Assembly: GCA_942486035.1 (NCBI GenBank) | Contig: CALNXK010000043.1 | Span: 1,841,001-1,905,000, forward strand | Length of the DNA stretch: 64,000 nucleotides | Source of the DNA: Porites lobata | Taxonomy: Eukaryota; Cnidaria; Anthozoa; Scleractinia; Poritidae | Direction: 5' to 3' | Part shown: positions 21,154 to 34,500 of the stretch, one piece after another | Position numbering within the stretch: position 1 is the first letter of the stretch | How the letters are laid out: each line of letters opens with the position of its first letter | Notes under the pieces: model-generated | What the model was told of the DNA's origin: nothing | The model's database searches: none | Seen by the model: only the letters and a program-made list of their open reading frames with translations | Translations under genes and position numbers: made by a program

Positions 21154-23711
21154 TTTCAGTTTCACGCTGCTTTCCTACGAACTGGTTACGGTATCAGCAC
21201 CGTTCTGTATTTACAACAAACTTTAAGACGTTCAGTTCAGTTCAGTCATCCATAAGCCTCTCCAACAAACGGACATTCCACGAGTGTAATCCTAACAAGA
21301 CTGGAATGAGATATGTGACGTTTTGCGCTGTGATAAGTGAAAAAAGATAAGAACTGACTATCGAATAACGACACCGTCACGACAAACAGACTTGAAAAGT
21401 GGAAAATAACACAGACAAGAGCGTCAACGGTACTTAGATAATTTCTAAACAAAACATTTTATCGATTAACACAATGATGAAATCAGCTTTGTTTTATCAT
21501 TGTTTCGCTACACTAGAAGAAGAGAGCTGTCTTTTATTTCACAAAATACCTCCAATGCGTGCCGGATATCATTTGAGTAGGCGGGATATTTTGTGGTATT
21601 ACCTGGCGCACCCACAACACCCATGCTTGATAACAGAGGAAAAATTTGAAACTGCCGTATAATTCTTTTCCTAAGAATGATAGACTGCGAGTAGTCTCTC
21701 TTTTTCTTCAGATTTAGTAAGAGCAGTGCACGCGCGCGAAACTGGGGCGGGAGCCGATAAGGGTAGGGGGCGGTCTCAAAAAAATTTTCCGGCCCTTCGG
21801 GCCTCAGTTTGGTTTAAAAATAAGGAAAAATAAGGGAGGCGGGCCTCCTGGGTCCCGGCCCTCCCCTGGATCCTTCACTGTTGACACAGGCGAGCTGGTA
21901 TTTTCAACGATTACAGATTTATTTGGGAAAATTCACGTTTCTCTCTTCTCGGTGGCCTTTTATTAGCGGAAGCCCAACCAAAGCATTCCACTGATGAAAG
22001 GCTGAGAAACCCCCCATTTTTAAAAGAGACGCGTCACGTACACTGCGCATGTGCAATATTTTGAAAAGTGTTCAGCCCGTCTACCCATTTCCTCCCACGC
22101 AGAAGTTCTGAGGAGTTCGTTACGCGCGCGTTCCTACTCATGTTTCTCTGTTCCTTCTGCTCATAGTTGCACCCAAACCTGTATCAATTAAAAGCATTAG
22201 AAGAAAACCAGCCGAGAAAATAAAGAAGCAGAACAGCAGTTTCATGCCATTTATTTTTCCCATTAAATAACTCATCTTAATATACCATAGAATTCGTTCA
22301 ATTTAGATTATTAGATAACATTTGAAAATTTCATTAAATGTATTAGGGGCAGGTAACCAAACCCCGCCAACCCCAAATCAAGGGGAAAGCAAGAGGGAAA
22401 GGGCTGCTGCAAGCTGTAATCAGTTTAAGTATAAACCAAAAACAACGGTCTAATACCTGTTGAATAGAACTGGTAAATTATATCACTGGTACTACCAGCT
22501 ACCTTCCAGAGCTTTCAACAGGGTAACCACTCTAAACTAAGCTTAAGGACCAACGGGGCAAATAAATGAAAATAATGCCAGGAAGATCAGTGACTATTAT
22601 AAACATATCAGCTTTCGGGCATAATCCTCACTTCGAGGCAATTTGACTGTTTAACAGGGGAAAATATGTATGTCCTTTGGCGGATCTAGGGTAAGGCCCG
22701 CAGGGTCAAGGAAAAGTATTTTAGAGCCCGGGGGGGAAGGGGGGGCGAGACGGGCCTTCTCTCTTTTCTCAGGTACTGGGCGAGAAGACAGCCACCTGCT
22801 TAAGAACTGAAACAGTCCGTCACTGCTTACACATGTTGTCCTGTACTATCTAAACCTTGCATCGAGGCTTTGGTATGCTAACATCTGTTCCTTTCAATTA
22901 AATGAAACGACAAATTCAAAGCTTTTACTAATGACACAATAACATTATTGCTGTTTTATGTTATTGGCTACAATTCAGCCTTGTGAAAAAAATTTAAAGG
23001 CATTTCTAGGGTACAGCTTTTAATTCAAAAGAACTACCATAACTAAGTTTTCATTCGACTTATACGTTCTGTTAGAACTCATTACAATAAAATAATCTAT
23101 ATAATTGATTAGGTTGCTTTATCCAAATCATATTTACAATAAACGCTGACGGCCCAACATACAGTAGACTACATCTCCTGGAGATAGTGCGAGTATAAAA
23201 TGCGGGGACGGGCTTGTTTACAAGCCGTTTTCCCCACCCTTCTCTCCCACTCATTCCTACTTGTTTCTAAAGAACAAAGGGAGAAGTGTAATAGCCTTAA
23301 CCTTAGCCTCACTTTAAAAGGAACAAATGAAATCTTTCGTAAAGAAAAGCCTTGTGAAATATAACAGAACTGCATCATATAATTTTTTTGCAGCATTATC
23401 TAACCATTTTTGTCTTTGAGGCTGCAGTTGCAACTTACTATAAATTTTAAACAATGGCAGCCCGCCTTACAATTATCCCAGTTTTTAACATGAAAACTTC
23501 GTTATTACTTCGGGCTAAACGCAAGAACTCTAAGTCGTTTTTTTTGATAGAAAACCCTCGTCAATACAACCAGACATGCCTTTTGACGGGTTTTTTTTTT
23601 CTGTACTTTATATTTTTCCTGGCTGAAAGTAAGACAATCCGTCTTCAGTATTTGGATCAATAACAAGATAATGCTAAGCGTTGTTAAATATTTTTTGTTG
23701 TCTCTGCAGTA
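21154..23711. other. Intergenic spacer between RTK-A and RTK-B
   Basis: Contains the RTK-A upstream region and the RTK-B 3' flank. I see G-rich dispersed repeats at 21742-21876 and 22675-22765 and no supportable gene. Promoter elements cannot be named from sequence alone. Confidence 0.5.
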
Positions 23712-24305
23712 TTAAGAATTCACATATCTGTTCGAGGGTTGCCTTCCTCGAAATCCATTTCCCGCTTTAAAGGTAACCTCGCCTTGTGAGGGAGGCCGTT
23801 GTTCACCGTAATAAGCGTTTTCCTGAGGGGGGACGTCTAAACTATGCGAGTGTCTGGCCTCATAATCTGGCGAAAACTCAAAAACACCCGAATTTCTCTC
23901 GCAGATATCTTTGTCGTCATCGTCGGATCGAAGCTGTTCTTTTTCACTGATAAATTCGTCTTCGTTATAATGTCCAACACTGTCTTTTGGTTTTTCTCGT
24001 TCCAGCGTGTCTTTTCGTACTTTCTCCAACTCGCTGTCCATTCTGGCTATTCGTTTTTCCCTTGGTGGATCCAAAAGAACAAACTTCTTCTTTTCCTCGT
24101 CTTTTATGGGCTCCTCAAATGTCCCCATCTCGATTTCTTCAGAAGGGAGGGGAGGCAGGGGGTAGTTCATTCGTTCCTCAGAAGTGGGGCTACCCGGGGA
24201 TGGGAGAAGTGTCTGCTCCGGATCAAGATATTCGTCTTCAAATGTCGGCTCGTCCAAGTTTGGTTCATCTTCTGCGTGTTCGAGGTCAAGGTATCCTTCC
24301 CCAGA
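23712..24305 (-). CDS. RTK-B exon 23, acidic cytoplasmic tail
   Basis: 197 codons and TAA. Acidic (a DDDDKD run) and Pro/Glu-rich, with tyrosines in SH2-docking-like contexts: GYLDLE, EYLDPEQ (Y-x-x-P, CRK-like), NYPLPP, HYNEDE, DYEARH, AYYGEQ and the C-terminal RYVNS (Y-x-N, GRB2-like). Adaptor assignments come from consensus motifs only. No folded domain recognised. Confidence 0.9.
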   Translation of the reverse strand, partial: SGEGYLDLEHAEDEPNLDEPTFEDEYLDPEQTLLPSPGSPTSEERMNYPLPPLPSEEIEMGTFEEPIKDEEKKKFVLLDPPREKRIARMDSELEKVRKDTLEREKPKDSVGHYNEDEFISEKEQLRSDDDDKDICERNSGVFEFSPDYEARHSHSLDVPPQENAYYGEQRPPSQGEVTFKAGNGFRGRQPSNRYVNS

Positions 24306-26470
24306 CTACGAAAAAAATAATATGTTCAAGGTGAGTTTAGAACTAACTTGTCAGCGTTGTCTCACAACTACTCACTGCCTTTTTTGAGATTCTGAGAAAT
24401 CAAACTTAACATTACGTACCTCGGATGTTCTGTCTTCCAAGAGTTTGTCAATCCTAGCAACAAGGTCTGTGAATGAAGGTCTCTCGTCTGGGCTGTGATC
24501 CCAGCAATTCCGCATGATTTCATACCTGTGCAAGAGATAATAGGATCATAAGTCAGGCTGAAGGAAATGAACAAACAGCCACAGTTTGGGCAGACGCTAC
24601 CGATGCTACCGGTAACCTACGTGGCAGGCGCCAAGGGGAGAGGGGAGAGGGGAAAAGGGAGGGGGATAGGGAGGGTCTTTTGTCTTTTTCTCTCCCCTGC
24701 GCCCCCACTCCACTTTTTGAGCCTACCACGCAGGCTACGTTATCGGTATCAAAGTTGGTCGCTTAAACTTACAGATGCCTTTTGCTGTTCGCAAGGCTTG
24801 GCGTTGTATGTACTTAACGATAATGCCGTCACTATGGGAGCATTGTCGCCATTGACTGAAAATCTTAAATGATGCCGGGTGACGTATTAGTGATGCCTAT
24901 ATCGAGCATGGATCCACTCACATATCGATGTTGCTTAGACTTTTTTATGCCTTTTTTGATTCACATAACTTGGCTTTTGATCTCTACTGAACGATGATAA
25001 TACTCACAACATGGGAGCATTGTTGCCCTGTGACTAAAAATCTTAAATGATGGCGACGTGTTATTTAAAACACCGATATCGATTATGGACCCACTTACAT
25101 TTCATCCGGGCAATTCAAAGGATTTTCCATGCGCTGCCCCTCCATCAGATACTGATACACTTCATTGGCCGGGAGACCTGGGTACGGGCTTCCACCTTTG
25201 CAAAAGAAAATGTTTAAGAACAACATTAGCTGTGGAGCTGTGATTTATTTCACCCTTCAGAAAGCTGAAGAAATGACAACATGCGTTGCTCATCTATTTC
25301 GATAGATTACGATTTGATTTTTTACAATGACCTTTGTTCGACGGAGTTCTATGTGTGCTGCATTGCGAGGGTAAATTAGATTTCATTAGATAGAACAGCT
25401 TCAGTATTCTTAGCTCTCAAGTAAGGCGCACTTGCTTTACTCGCTTTTGATTTCTTTCGCAATGAATATTACTCCTTTTTCTAGATACCTGAGAAAAATA
25501 GGTAAGAACCGAACTTACCTAAAGTAAAAAGCTCCCATAACAGAACCCCAAATGACCACCTGAAGAAGAGAGACAAACCATGTTAATCACAGTAGGTTGG
25601 AACTAGACTGCCCAAAAAAACCGCGTAGGAAACAGGCACAAACGTACAAAATTTTCTTATTGTTATTTTAACTATACGACTACCTGACGATATTTTGGTA
25701 TTTCATATGCGTCTAATGTAATCCAGAGGGCATCTTTTACATTATATATACATTTAATTTTATACTTAGATTTGACTAACAAATGATATTTTATACTTAC
25801 ACATCACTCTTATGAGTATAGATGCGATCAACCAACGCCTCAATAGCCATCCACTTGACCGGGAGCAAACCCTGTATAACGGAAAGAAGAAAACATTTAA
25901 CAAATAATGCAAGGCGCTTAGATTATTTGGAAAGTTATTTCAAAATTTCAAAAAGAACTCAGTGACGATGCATATCCTACCGCTGTTGTCTTAACGTAGT
26001 GTTCCTCTTTGTAAATGTCTCTCGCCAAACCAAAGTCGGCCACTTTGAGAACGTAATTCTCGCCGACTAACACATTCCTGGCAGCAAGGTCACGATGGAC
26101 ACACTGAAAAATAATACACACACACATGTTAATTTGCGAGATAAACGTGTACTTGAGACTGAGCAACATTATTATCAAAATAGAGGCTTATAAGTCGCAC
26201 AGGTAACCCAACTACAGACGTACCCTTCTTGAAGCTAAGAACTCCATGGCTCTGGCGACTTGCAGCGAGCAAATGTACAGGTCAATTGTGCTGAACGTGA
26301 CGTCGGCATGCTCGGTGGGCGTGGTCCATACAGGTTCAAAAATGTCACGGCGTTTGCGCAGGAAGTCAAGCAGGTTGCCATGGGGACAGTACTCAATGAT
26401 AACCCAGAGTTCACGCTCCATACCTGAGTGAAAAAAATGATTATTATTATCATTATCATTACCATTATTA

Positions 26471-26502
<32 letters not shown>

Positions 26503-29500
26503 TTTATTATCATTATTATTATTATTATTCGAGATTAATAAACAAGACTACTATGGTCACGAACATGATGTGATGTTTTGAGCGTACAATCCCATCTAAC
26601 AAAATATAAACTGGGTAGATTTCTTTTAAAATTTTCCTAACTGCCTTCTAACGGTAACAAAAAAAACATTCACCAACCTTTTGTACACGCCCCTAGCAAG
26701 TTAACGATGTTTTTGTGTTCGCCAATATGAATTAGAATCTTCAGTTCTGATAATAAATCTCTATACTCTGCTTCGGTTGCATTATCTGTAGATAATAAGA
26801 AAAACAGAAACTTGAAGGTCAGTGCTCAGGGAAAAAAATTTCATTGTGTAAAATATTGAAATCAAATGGAACCATGCAAACACAGAGGTTTCTTTTGAAC
26901 ACAGACCACAGTGATTAATAAGACCCCCCCCCAAAATACAACTGAATAACATAATAAAAAAAATTACCCATATTCAAGTTCAGAAAGATAAATAGGATTT
27001 CGTCGTCGCTTGTTTTAGCCCTCCTTAACGTAAAAGTAGGCAATGTCACGTCGCTGTCGTGCAAAAACAGCGAAGAAATGTACAAAAAAACTTGATGCAC
27101 GTGCAAAAATGTTGCTTGCCTACTAAACCTTATGTTTTTTCACCGCGTTCTCGTTGCCGTCACGTCGTAGGATCTTAAAGTCCTTAGTGGGCAGCCTAGT
27201 CCCTAGGCCGTCTCGGCTCGATCAATCCTGGACACTACCGTGAGCTGTGACGTCACCGAGAGAGACCAGACTTCGCGCGGACAACGGGTCAAGAGAGAAC
27301 GCCTTGGGACTAGGCTGCCTAGTGACATAAGAGAAGCCACAGTTGTTTTCACTGACAATGACAACGTAAGAAACCAACTAAAAAGAGCAAAAAGACAAAC
27401 CTTTAAGACTTTTAACTGCAACTGCTGTCACCCGTTTGTCGTTGTAATAAGGCCGGCTGGTAGAGCCAAACCTTGATCGTCTCCTTCCAGGTTTTCGCTT
27501 TGTGCTCCCGCGAGGATCAAACGCAACGATTCCTGTTGCCTGCGCCAGGAAAACCTGCCCAAACGCTCCAGATCCTAATGGTTTGGCTGTAAAGAAATTG
27601 TTAAAAAGAGCATGAATAGAACATCGATGTATTTGAAAGTTTTGACATGGACTAGTTAGCGAAGATCTTTGGTTCCGTAAACGCACGGAATTTTACAGAC
27701 ATCTGCAAAAGTGGGGGCAGGTTTGTGTCCTTATCATACTGACATCTGTAAAATTTCTCGACTTAATGGTGCTTTATCTTTTCTTGTCTCTGACATATCA
27801 ATAGTAAACTTGTCAAGTTTGTTTATAAACGGCGTGTGACTGAGAAGGAAGTATTATTATACATTACCACACCACAGTTGCAAAAAGTGTGCCACATGTA
27901 CCTGTGAATAAGGCTTTGTTACACTGCACGGGAACATAAATACTTGGGGATGCATTTAGGTCAAGTCTATCTAGGCTAAACACAATTTATAATGATAAAT
28001 ATTTTGTACTCTGTATAACATATGCCCAAACTGAGCTTAGCACGCTAAACCTACCTATATGGACACGTTCCCTGGGGAATTCCCATTGTGCATCGTAAGG
28101 CAGTTTGTTTGTTTGTTCCAAAAGGGACCTCTCAGGATCCAATTTCATGATGTAATCTGGCGAGGGTGGAAGTGTTAGGAGGTAAAATCCGCCATACCTC
28201 TTTTTTCTTTTATACAGAATCAAGCAAAGAAGAAAGAAAACAATGACCACGAAGCCAACGCACGTTATCATCACGATCGTAGACTCCTTCGAGATCCCGC
28301 CGTCATTTTGTCGTTTCACATAATCAACGTCCGGGCCTAAAAACAAAGCAAAAGAAAAGACTTTTTAAAAACAGTTTTTCTCTAGTCTTTCCTTGACTGT
28401 CCTGCGTCTAAATTGTAAACTTTGTAAATTGTTTTGTTATTGTAATTTGTTTACCCACAGGGCACTTAGGAGTTCTTAAGAACGCGTTGAAACGTGTCTG
28501 TGCGTTCCAGATCGAATTGGAAATAGGGTGGAAGTGTTGGTTCTCAAGGAGAGGGGAAAACCGGAGTACCTGGCGAAAAACCTCCAGGAGCAAGGGAGAT
28601 AAAGGGAGAGAACCAACAACAAACTCAATCCCGGGGTTCGAAGGAGGGCCACATTGGTGGAAGGCGAGTGCTGTCACCACTGCGCCATCCCTCGCTCTCC
28701 GGCAAAGGAAGCAAGCAAGCAATGAGTGTTTATGGTAGCTATTCTTAATCCATCCGTATTCTCAAGAAGCACACAAAATTGGTTTCTCATTTTGAACCAC
28801 AAAGCTTTTTTTCGTATTTTTTATAGCAAGAAAATTGAACAAGGGAAGCCTGAGTTCAAGAAGTTATGTGTCTAGTTGTAAATTCACATCTGGCGTTGCT
28901 GTTACGTCGGACTATGTGATTTACTCTACTTGGGTGCTCTTGAGTGTTAATTCCTTGCGCATCTTGCAAGACATATGCAGCTACAAGGGGGAATTCAAAG
29001 AATGCACGAGATTGTTAAAGCAACTTACCGCCCGTCTCTTCTGAGTAAACGATTCCTTCACTGTTGTTGGCCACACAACGGTATAAATCTTCTGACCCTT
29101 TCTTTACTCTAATACCGCTTACATTTTTCATCCCGTGACCACCCTTCCCCTGAACTGGAACAAAGGAGGAGCCTTCACTTTCTTGCTTTACCCAGTAGAT
29201 TAACGGAGTAGGATTACCAGTTGCAGTACAACGAAGTTCTGTTATGCCGCTCTCAACTTCCAATAGACGAATCACCGTTACAGAGGGTTTTTCTGGAACA
29301 AAAACACACCCAACTTAAGCTCATATGCATCTAAGTGGACTATGGGTTAAGTTTTACATAACGGTCTTTGCATTTTCCGTTAGGTGGGTCTGAATGCAAT
29401 TTTGGATAGAAACACGAAAAAAAGGCCTATGACTTTTGTCTAAAGTCTAAAGTAGGTCGTAACTGACACTGGGTTGTTAACAAGCTTTATTATTAGTTAA

Positions 29501-31485
29501 ACCTTATTTTTCTTTGCTCAGAGTGTGCCTCCTCATTAGATCTAAAGGCAACGTGACAGGTGACGACTTGCAACGAAGAATTTAAGGGCAAAAATTTTGA
29601 AAAAATGTTGTAACAATCTGAAGCAATATAACGCCGTGTTGCGCTAAAAATCGTTGTTGAAAATCTGCCCTTGTTACATCACGTTCCTGACACTGATATG
29701 CAACGACGATTTTTAGGGCATGCAACGATGCGCTGAAAAAGATAGTTGCGGATCTCCCCGACGATTCGCAAAACAGAATAACAACATTGTTTCGAATAGT
29801 TGCGCTAAAAATTGTCATTACAAATTGTCTCTTTTAACATCACCTTAAACCCAATGATACGTACCTAAAATATTTACATACGCTGTAGCCTTGTCATTGC
29901 CCATGCTGTTGCTCGCTTCACAGGTATAACTACCAGTGTGGCTTAAATGGGCCGCGGAACACACCACTAGTCGTGACTCCAACACTCCGTACTTTTCCTC
30001 TTCTTCGTCCTTGATTTTGTAGAAACCGCTTTTGCGCTGCATGCAGTCCTCTACATGACCAATTGTATTTTCGGTTTCGATATATTCGCCATTCCTGAAC
30101 CAAGATATCTCTGGTTTGGGATTTCCGGTAACATTACAGCTCAACTCAGCAGCCTGGCCTTTACGTCTGGTGAGGTTCGCGGAGATGTTTACGTTTGGTT
30201 TAGAAAACGCTATAACAGGTCAGAAATATATAACGTCAGGCAGTGTCACTATGCTACGCAGATCTAGCCTGTGAATAAAATCGCGCGTCACGAGTTATTG
30301 CTCAGAGGCAACTTTTTTCCGTGAAAAAAAAAAAAAAACCCTTGTGAAGAACGACGTCCTTAATTCTTGTACCCTTTAGGTGAACTAATCCGTAGCAACC
30401 GTGAATAGTGTAAATATAATTTACCATTTTATTTTCGCTTTCTTTCTTTTTTTTTTTTCTCACACTCTTCCTGCCGTAAGGAACAGTTTACTGTTTGAAT
30501 TTACAATTGAATTTCGCGTCGTGCAATTTTGGTCTAAAACCATACTTGTGATTTCAAACCGAATTTGCGCTGCGCTCTCGTCCGATTTTGATATCACGCG
30601 AATGATTTCAGACCAAATTGCAATCCACTCAGTTCAATTACCATTATAAATCTCCTCTAGTTTTTCTCGTGTTTGAACAACCGGGAGCGCAGCAAAAGTC
30701 GTTTTTTTCCCATATTAAAAGGTTGCGCAGCAGTTGGAAAACAAACCCGTTTACACCCCGACTTCCAATACAATAAAAGCGACAAGCATAATGGCATGCG
30801 TGAAAAAAGGGAATGGAGCATATTTCATATTACTCACCAATCACGGTTAATTCAATGGCTTTTTGCAATTCTTTACCATCTTCAAGCTTCCTAGCAGAGC
30901 AGACGTAGAGACCTCTATCTGAAGGCTTCGCGTCGCGAATAATTAGTTCAGTGATCCAATTCTGGTCTTTAAATCTGTTTACATACTTTCTGTTATCACT
31001 GTTGGTGTCGAAGGTTTTGCCCTTGAAGTTCCATGATGGCGACTCGTTAAAATAACCAATGCTTGCTTCACATCGTAGGATGATGTTGGATCCTTCACTT
31101 TTGATCATAACGGGTTCCGGTTTCACTTCAAGAATGGAAGAAACTTCTTCCCCTATTTCACAAGAAAAACTAAGTTAAAACTATTATGCGGACCCCTTTC
31201 ATAGAAGAGTCCTTTGCTTTATTGAATTCGCCACGGTGACTCAACACGGTGACAGGGGATGAAACAGGACTTGCTTTCTAATTGATATCAACCCCTTCAT
31301 TATCCACCCAGCGCATGAAAGGTTGTACCACACCACCAGGGTCTACGCCCCCTACTCTTTACAAACAGCAGTGCGAGTTCTTTTACGTCCCACAAGAATC
31401 AGAACAGTGATAGAGCTGTGAGACGGGGCCTAGTGTTTTTCTTCCTTAGCCGAGAAGACTAGAATGTCTAACTTAAGGCAGCACA

Positions 31486-31524
<39 letters not shown>

Positions 31525-34500
31525 CCGGGATTTGATCCCAGCGCGACATTCCGCTTGGGAGACCGGCGCTTAACCAGTTGGGCTAACCGGGCGGCAGCAG
31601 TCGTAGTTTCTTTTGACAGTGTTTTCTCTTTTTCCTTCATTTTTTGTGGCTCATTTGAACGGCGCAACAAACAGGGTAGCTCCTCTAATATTTGGTGAAT
31701 TGAGATGTAGATGTGAGGGTCAATACTTCTACTCTTGGAATCTATCAATCGCTTCTTTTAAAAATCTTTGGTCTACCATTTTTTCTTCCAGCAAGGCCAA
31801 AATGGTCATTGGTGAATACTACAGCCAACTCATCAGCAAAGAGAAGGGGAGGGGAGGGGGCGGGAGGGGAAGGGAAGAAAACTTATAGAGGCACAAATTA
31901 AAATTAATATGCCAACTTAAATGCTTACTGGCTATTAAAACAAAGGATAATTAACACCTCTAAATAAATGTTTACAATACAGTAAACTATAGGCTATACT
32001 CGAGAGCTAAATAGTAGGCAACCAAAATCACGCGAGCAAAACGCCGGACGTCCTTTTGTAGCTGACGCCCTATGGAAACGTGGTTGGTGAAAAAAATATT
32101 TCTACTGCATGTGCAAGGAACTGTATACTTACCAGTTCGTCGCCTAAACTGGTATTGCTTGGAATCCTTTGCTCCTGTGACTGGGTTCTCAGCAATGCAC
32201 TTAAAATACATATTTTTTAGGTATCCTGGCAATATTAGGACACTCATGTTATCAGATCGATTTTTTATTTCTCCAAATTGTGTTAGCTTGATCCAGTTAT
32301 TGGTAGGTTTTGGGCAGCTTGACGAAGAAAAACTACAATTTAAAGGTTGATACCGCCACTTGAAAGTCGCTGGAGGATTGCTGCGCTCTGTTATACACTT
32401 GATCTCTTCCTCTCTGTCTTGAACGCCATAAACCTTCTCGGGCCCATTATTTGTGTTCCGTTGTAAAACAGGTGCGACTGAAAATAGCAGAAATAAACGT
32501 TTGATGACTAGTTCCGAGTCCGCCTCGGGAAACATTGAGATTCACGGGAAACAAAATAAACTGTTTCCCGAGGAACCGGTCTTTAAGTAATTTGTTATAT
32601 AGTTGGAAATTCATGAAACCTCGCTGTAACGGTGGTCGTCGGTCAACATTCGCGGGTAACAGTGCACTGTTACCCTCTAACGTCATAGATTTTGCAATGT
32701 TGCCCGCTCAGAGATTTTGCGGGAAACAGCATCGTTAGATGTCATGTGACCTCGAAGTAACCAATGAGAGCGCGCGCTGTTGGGAAAAAAATTTCCCGCT
32801 ATACGGGTTATTAAACTGTATGGCCTCTATCATTTTAAAAGTGTAATATTTATAACAGCAGTATAAATAATAGTGGTAGTAAGCATGAAAGGCTAAAATG
32901 TTATGAATAGTTACAACAAGCATGGAGGCAGGCCTTATCTACAACTCCCACGAACAATACTAACAACTTGGAAGGCCTTTACAAATAGTTTTGTGACTTC
33001 GGTTTTAACTTGGGAATCTTTGGGGTCTTCAATGTCTGTGTGCCAAAACCGTGATTAAGATTAAGCCCCAGTGTTATTGGGAGATTTTTCTTGGAATAAT
33101 ATTCTGTAATCAGTCAGAGATAAACCAACTAGAAAAAGGTTACAAAAGGCACTTTCACATTAGTAATTTGCTCAATACTACGAATTAAACATCTTTTTTT
33201 TATTAATTGAGCAATTTTCACTTTTCCTCTGCAGTTTTATCTAAAATCAATAGTTATTACTGAGCCAACTACAGTAGTTTCTTATAATACATAATTGTAA
33301 GGAGCACAACATTATGACACAAGCACTAATGTTTGTCTGTGATTTAAATGGTACTATAAATTTGAAATAGAATGGAAAAGGATAAATGAAATAATATGAA
33401 AATGGAATTGATTTTTGAGCTTACCAGCGATTTTAAGAGATGCAACTTTTTCCTCCTTTCCAAGACTGTTTTCAACTACACAAGTGTACTTCACATCGGC
33501 CGGGTACTGTAGGTTGTTGACATTAAGCCAGCTGACCCATCCCCCGCTCACTGGACCCATGGAATAACTCCGCATACATCCTCTATCGTCTCTCCAATTT
33601 GCCTTGTATCTGGCCACAATTTCTTGTCCTCTCCTCCATGTTACGTTCGGTCGAGGAGAGCCGCTTACAGTGCAGTGAAACCTGGCATTTTGTCCCTCCT
33701 TAATAAACGACTGTGGTGGTGAATCGAGCTTTTCTATCGTGGCTGGTGAGGGATCTGACAAAAAAAAAAAACATATGTAAATGACAGTCAAGGGAGGATC
33801 TAAGAGGTGGGATCACATCAAATACACCATAAGGGTATTTTATGTTAGAACATAAAGATGGGGAAGAGGCCAAAATGTAAATTCTATAACTTCGAACCCC
33901 CTAAAAAACGTTTATTTATAAACTTTGAACTGTGTTAACTTGAAAGTCAGCTCCCATTGCCAGGGAACCACTCGAATAGACCTCTTTTCTTGAACATGGC
34001 CGGGGTAAAAAAAACAGAGAGCCGATAAAAAGGCGTTTTCTTGCCTTCCCGTCGGTCTCCGCACGCGTATTCACCCTCGTTGTCATGCACGCTCGTTTGC
34101 CGCTCAATCTCAACACGAGCAGTTCACGAGCAGGAAGGTTGGCAGCTTTTTTGTTTTATGTCTTGAAATCGGCATTAATTATATTTCAAACTACTAAACC
34201 GACTAAAGAACTAGGGAATTTCTTGAATTGATAGTGGAAAACTTTACTGACAAGTAAGTATCCACGAAAAGTAGTTAGAAATCAACTGAAGCCACACTTC
34301 ATTCGGCCTCAACAATTTAAGGTGAGCTTTTAAGACTGACAGTCTAGTTGCAGCCTGAAAACTCAGTACTAGCACTGCGGCGCGCCTTTGTTCACCATGA
34401 AGACAAAAATAAGCTGACGTATCCAAATATTTTCTTGTTGATTCCTTCAATTTCTGGTATCGTTGTAAGATATGGTTGGTTAAACTTACTTTTATGCGTC

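Noticed and set aside
28633..28688. Possible tRNA gene
   Set aside because: A and B boxes are present but the acceptor stem and anticodon arm do not pair; it is the head of a SINE.
31526..31590. Possible tRNA gene
   Set aside because: Same reason: tRNA-like promoter boxes in a SINE head, without a complete cloverleaf that I can draw.
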